DNA from: an uncultured Eubacteriales bacterium
GTDB lineage: Bacteria > Bacillota > Clostridia > Eubacteriales > Anaerofustaceae
DNA: 7,513 nt
Assembly: GCA_902796565.1 (NCBI GenBank)
Contig: CADBPP010000278.1
Coordinates: forward strand, 1 to 7,513
Direction: 5' to 3'
Below the pieces are notes generated by a model, which had not been told where the DNA came from, did no database searches, and saw nothing but the letters and a program-made list of their open reading frames with translations. Both the position numbers and the translations under genes were made by a program. Of this stretch, positions 6,417 to 7,513 are shown one piece after another (positions within the stretch are counted from its first letter, which is position 1; each line of letters begins with the position of its first letter).

Positions 6417-7513
6417 ATGAAAAAACGTCCAGGAAACAGATTCATCATTTTCATAGCCATCATTATGGCAATTTCCTGTACCGGAACTCCCATGAGCTTT
6501 TCCGGTCATTTTGTTTACGCCGCCCAGGGAGACCTGGTGGATACTATTTCGAATCCGGGCAACACCGTCATCGACTGCTTCGACTATACCGTGTATGACA
6601 GAAACGGTCAGAGCACCACAGCGTACAACAACACCGGCATCAACGAGTTCGGCCCCCTGTGGTTCCTCGGAAGCGGCGAGAATCCGTCCATGGCCGACAT
6701 GAACAAATATACAAAGAACAAGGGTCCCGCCAGGCCTGGCATCGTATCCGGCATCCTCGGCGAGGACGGCTATCCCGTGCTTTCCGAAGCGAACGGCGGC
6801 ACCAGCCTTGGGTATCTTTTCGACCGCAGAGAGCTCACGGACTCCAAGGGCCGCACCGCGAAGACCTGCGTGCCGGACTGCGACGGTCTGTTCACGGTGG
6901 ACGAGCTGGGCTACTACGAATTCGATTCCTTCAGGGAAAAGGCGGTGCTGGATACCACCACCGGCGAATTCACAGTGACCGAGGATGAGAATCCCATGTT
7001 CTTCCCCTTCGGCAGCGGCAACTCCTTCATCGGAGTGCACATCTCAACGGAGTTCTCGATACCTTCCGACTACAGGGTGTTCAATCCCTACGGTGAATAT
7101 GAGGACATGGTCTTCACCTTCATCGGGGACGATGACGTCTGGGTCTATATCGACGGTATCCTCATCGGGGACGTGGGCGGTATCCACAATCCCCAGGAGC
7201 TTATCATCGATTTCGTGACCGGGGACGTCAGCGTGCGCAATTTCGAGTACCAGGACGTGGTGACCACGGTCTCCACCATCTTCGACATGGCAGTGCTTTC
7301 ATGCGGAGGCGGCGAGGAAGGCCGCAAAGCCGTGCTGGGAGAAAACGGGGAATACGCCTACAGATGGAGACAGGAGGAGGACGGCTCCTACAGGACCTAC
7401 GCTCCGAATACATATCACACGATGGAGTTCTTCTACCTGGAGAGGGGCGCGGGCCGCTCCAACATGAAGTTCCATTACAACTTCATAAGCACCTACGATT
7501 TTACCGCCCACAA
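6417..7513 (+). CDS. Secreted fibro-slime (PA14-like) surface protein, 3' end outside the window
   Basis: Open to the window edge for 365 codons with no stop. The N-terminus has basic residues (MKKRPGNR) and a hydrophobic core at 9-20, an export signal; cleavage could be near VYAA (33-36), while AISC (18-21) gives a weak lipobox-like alternative. The hallmark is GDDDVWVYIDG (237-247) followed by DVGGIH (252-257), the core of the fibro-slime/PA14-type beta-sandwich, and MEFFYLERGAGRSN (336-349), the family's closing strand pattern. Residues 40-230 form an extracellular region with few recognised motifs and a C151/C155 pair. In Clostridia such modules often head long adhesins with Cna-B or SpaA-type repeats and a wall anchor, but that part lies outside the window. 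The ATG at 6417 fits the signal peptide, although the ribosome site is weak (GAAGGG, 6399-6404, 12 bases away). A family role in adhesion or carbohydrate binding is inferred. Confidence 0.82.
   Translation, partial: MKKRPGNRFIIFIAIIMAISCTGTPMSFSGHFVYAAQGDLVDTISNPGNTVIDCFDYTVYDRNGQSTTAYNNTGINEFGPLWFLGSGENPSMADMNKYTKNKGPARPGIVSGILGEDGYPVLSEANGGTSLGYLFDRRELTDSKGRTAKTCVPDCDGLFTVDELGYYEFDSFREKAVLDTTTGEFTVTEDENPMFFPFGSGNSFIGVHISTEFSIPSDYRVFNPYGEYEDMVFTFIGDDDVWVYIDGILIGDVGGIHNPQELIIDFVTGDVSVRNFEYQDVVTTVSTIFDMAVLSCGGGEEGRKAVLGENGEYAYRWRQEEDGSYRTYAPNTYHTMEFFYLERGAGRSNMKFHYNFISTYDFTAH

Noticed and set aside
6405..7040. 211-codon minus-strand frame opposite the surface protein
   Set aside because: The plus strand shows a signal peptide and fibro-slime motifs; the minus frame shows neither a ribosome site nor a known domain.
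1..7513. CRISPR array, insertion sequence, integrase or phage genes
   Set aside because: No regularly spaced repeats, transposase or integrase motifs, or terminal inverted repeats were seen anywhere, and the tRNA-Ser shows no duplicated 3' end in the window.

Overview
The window looks like chromosomal DNA of a Gram-positive anaerobe of the Bacillota, most likely class Clostridia. The signs are a MarR-regulated heterodimeric ABC exporter of the BmrCD/YheI-YheH type, strong AGGAGG ribosome binding sites, consensus TTGACA/TATAAT promoters, a short RpoD-type sigma factor and a large fibro-slime surface protein. The coding DNA is moderately GC-rich and the intergenic DNA is AT-rich. Genus cannot be read from this sequence.

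Minus-strand operon (4246 down to 82): a consensus promoter and two back-to-back GTTAG-N4-CTAAC palindromes precede a MarR-family regulator. Two ABC half-transporter genes follow, and each overlaps its upstream neighbour (20 bp and 8 bp). The two ABC proteins have complementary degenerate motifs, as expected of one asymmetric heterodimeric exporter whose expression is relieved when MarR binds a ligand. The 81 bases downstream hold small hairpins but no convincing terminator.

Plus-strand sigma factor (4496-5566): a complete primary-type (RpoD/SigA) sigma-70 protein of 356 residues, preceded by a leader that can fold. It stands alone, without dnaG beside it. A perfect 16-bp stem terminator (5588-5623) separates it from a convergent minus-strand gene for a small glutaredoxin-like CPYC protein (5638-5949).

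Right part: a minus-strand tRNA-Ser(GCU) gene with encoded CCA, its own promoter and an intrinsic terminator (6074-6234), then a divergent plus-strand gene that starts at 6417 and runs off the window. That gene encodes a secreted protein with a fibro-slime (PA14-like) module, probably the N-terminal head of a large surface adhesin.

No clearly new multi-gene system is visible. The points most worth following are the tandem operator, the aromatic/His-rich insert in one ABC subunit, the folded leader of the stand-alone sigma gene and the incomplete surface protein.
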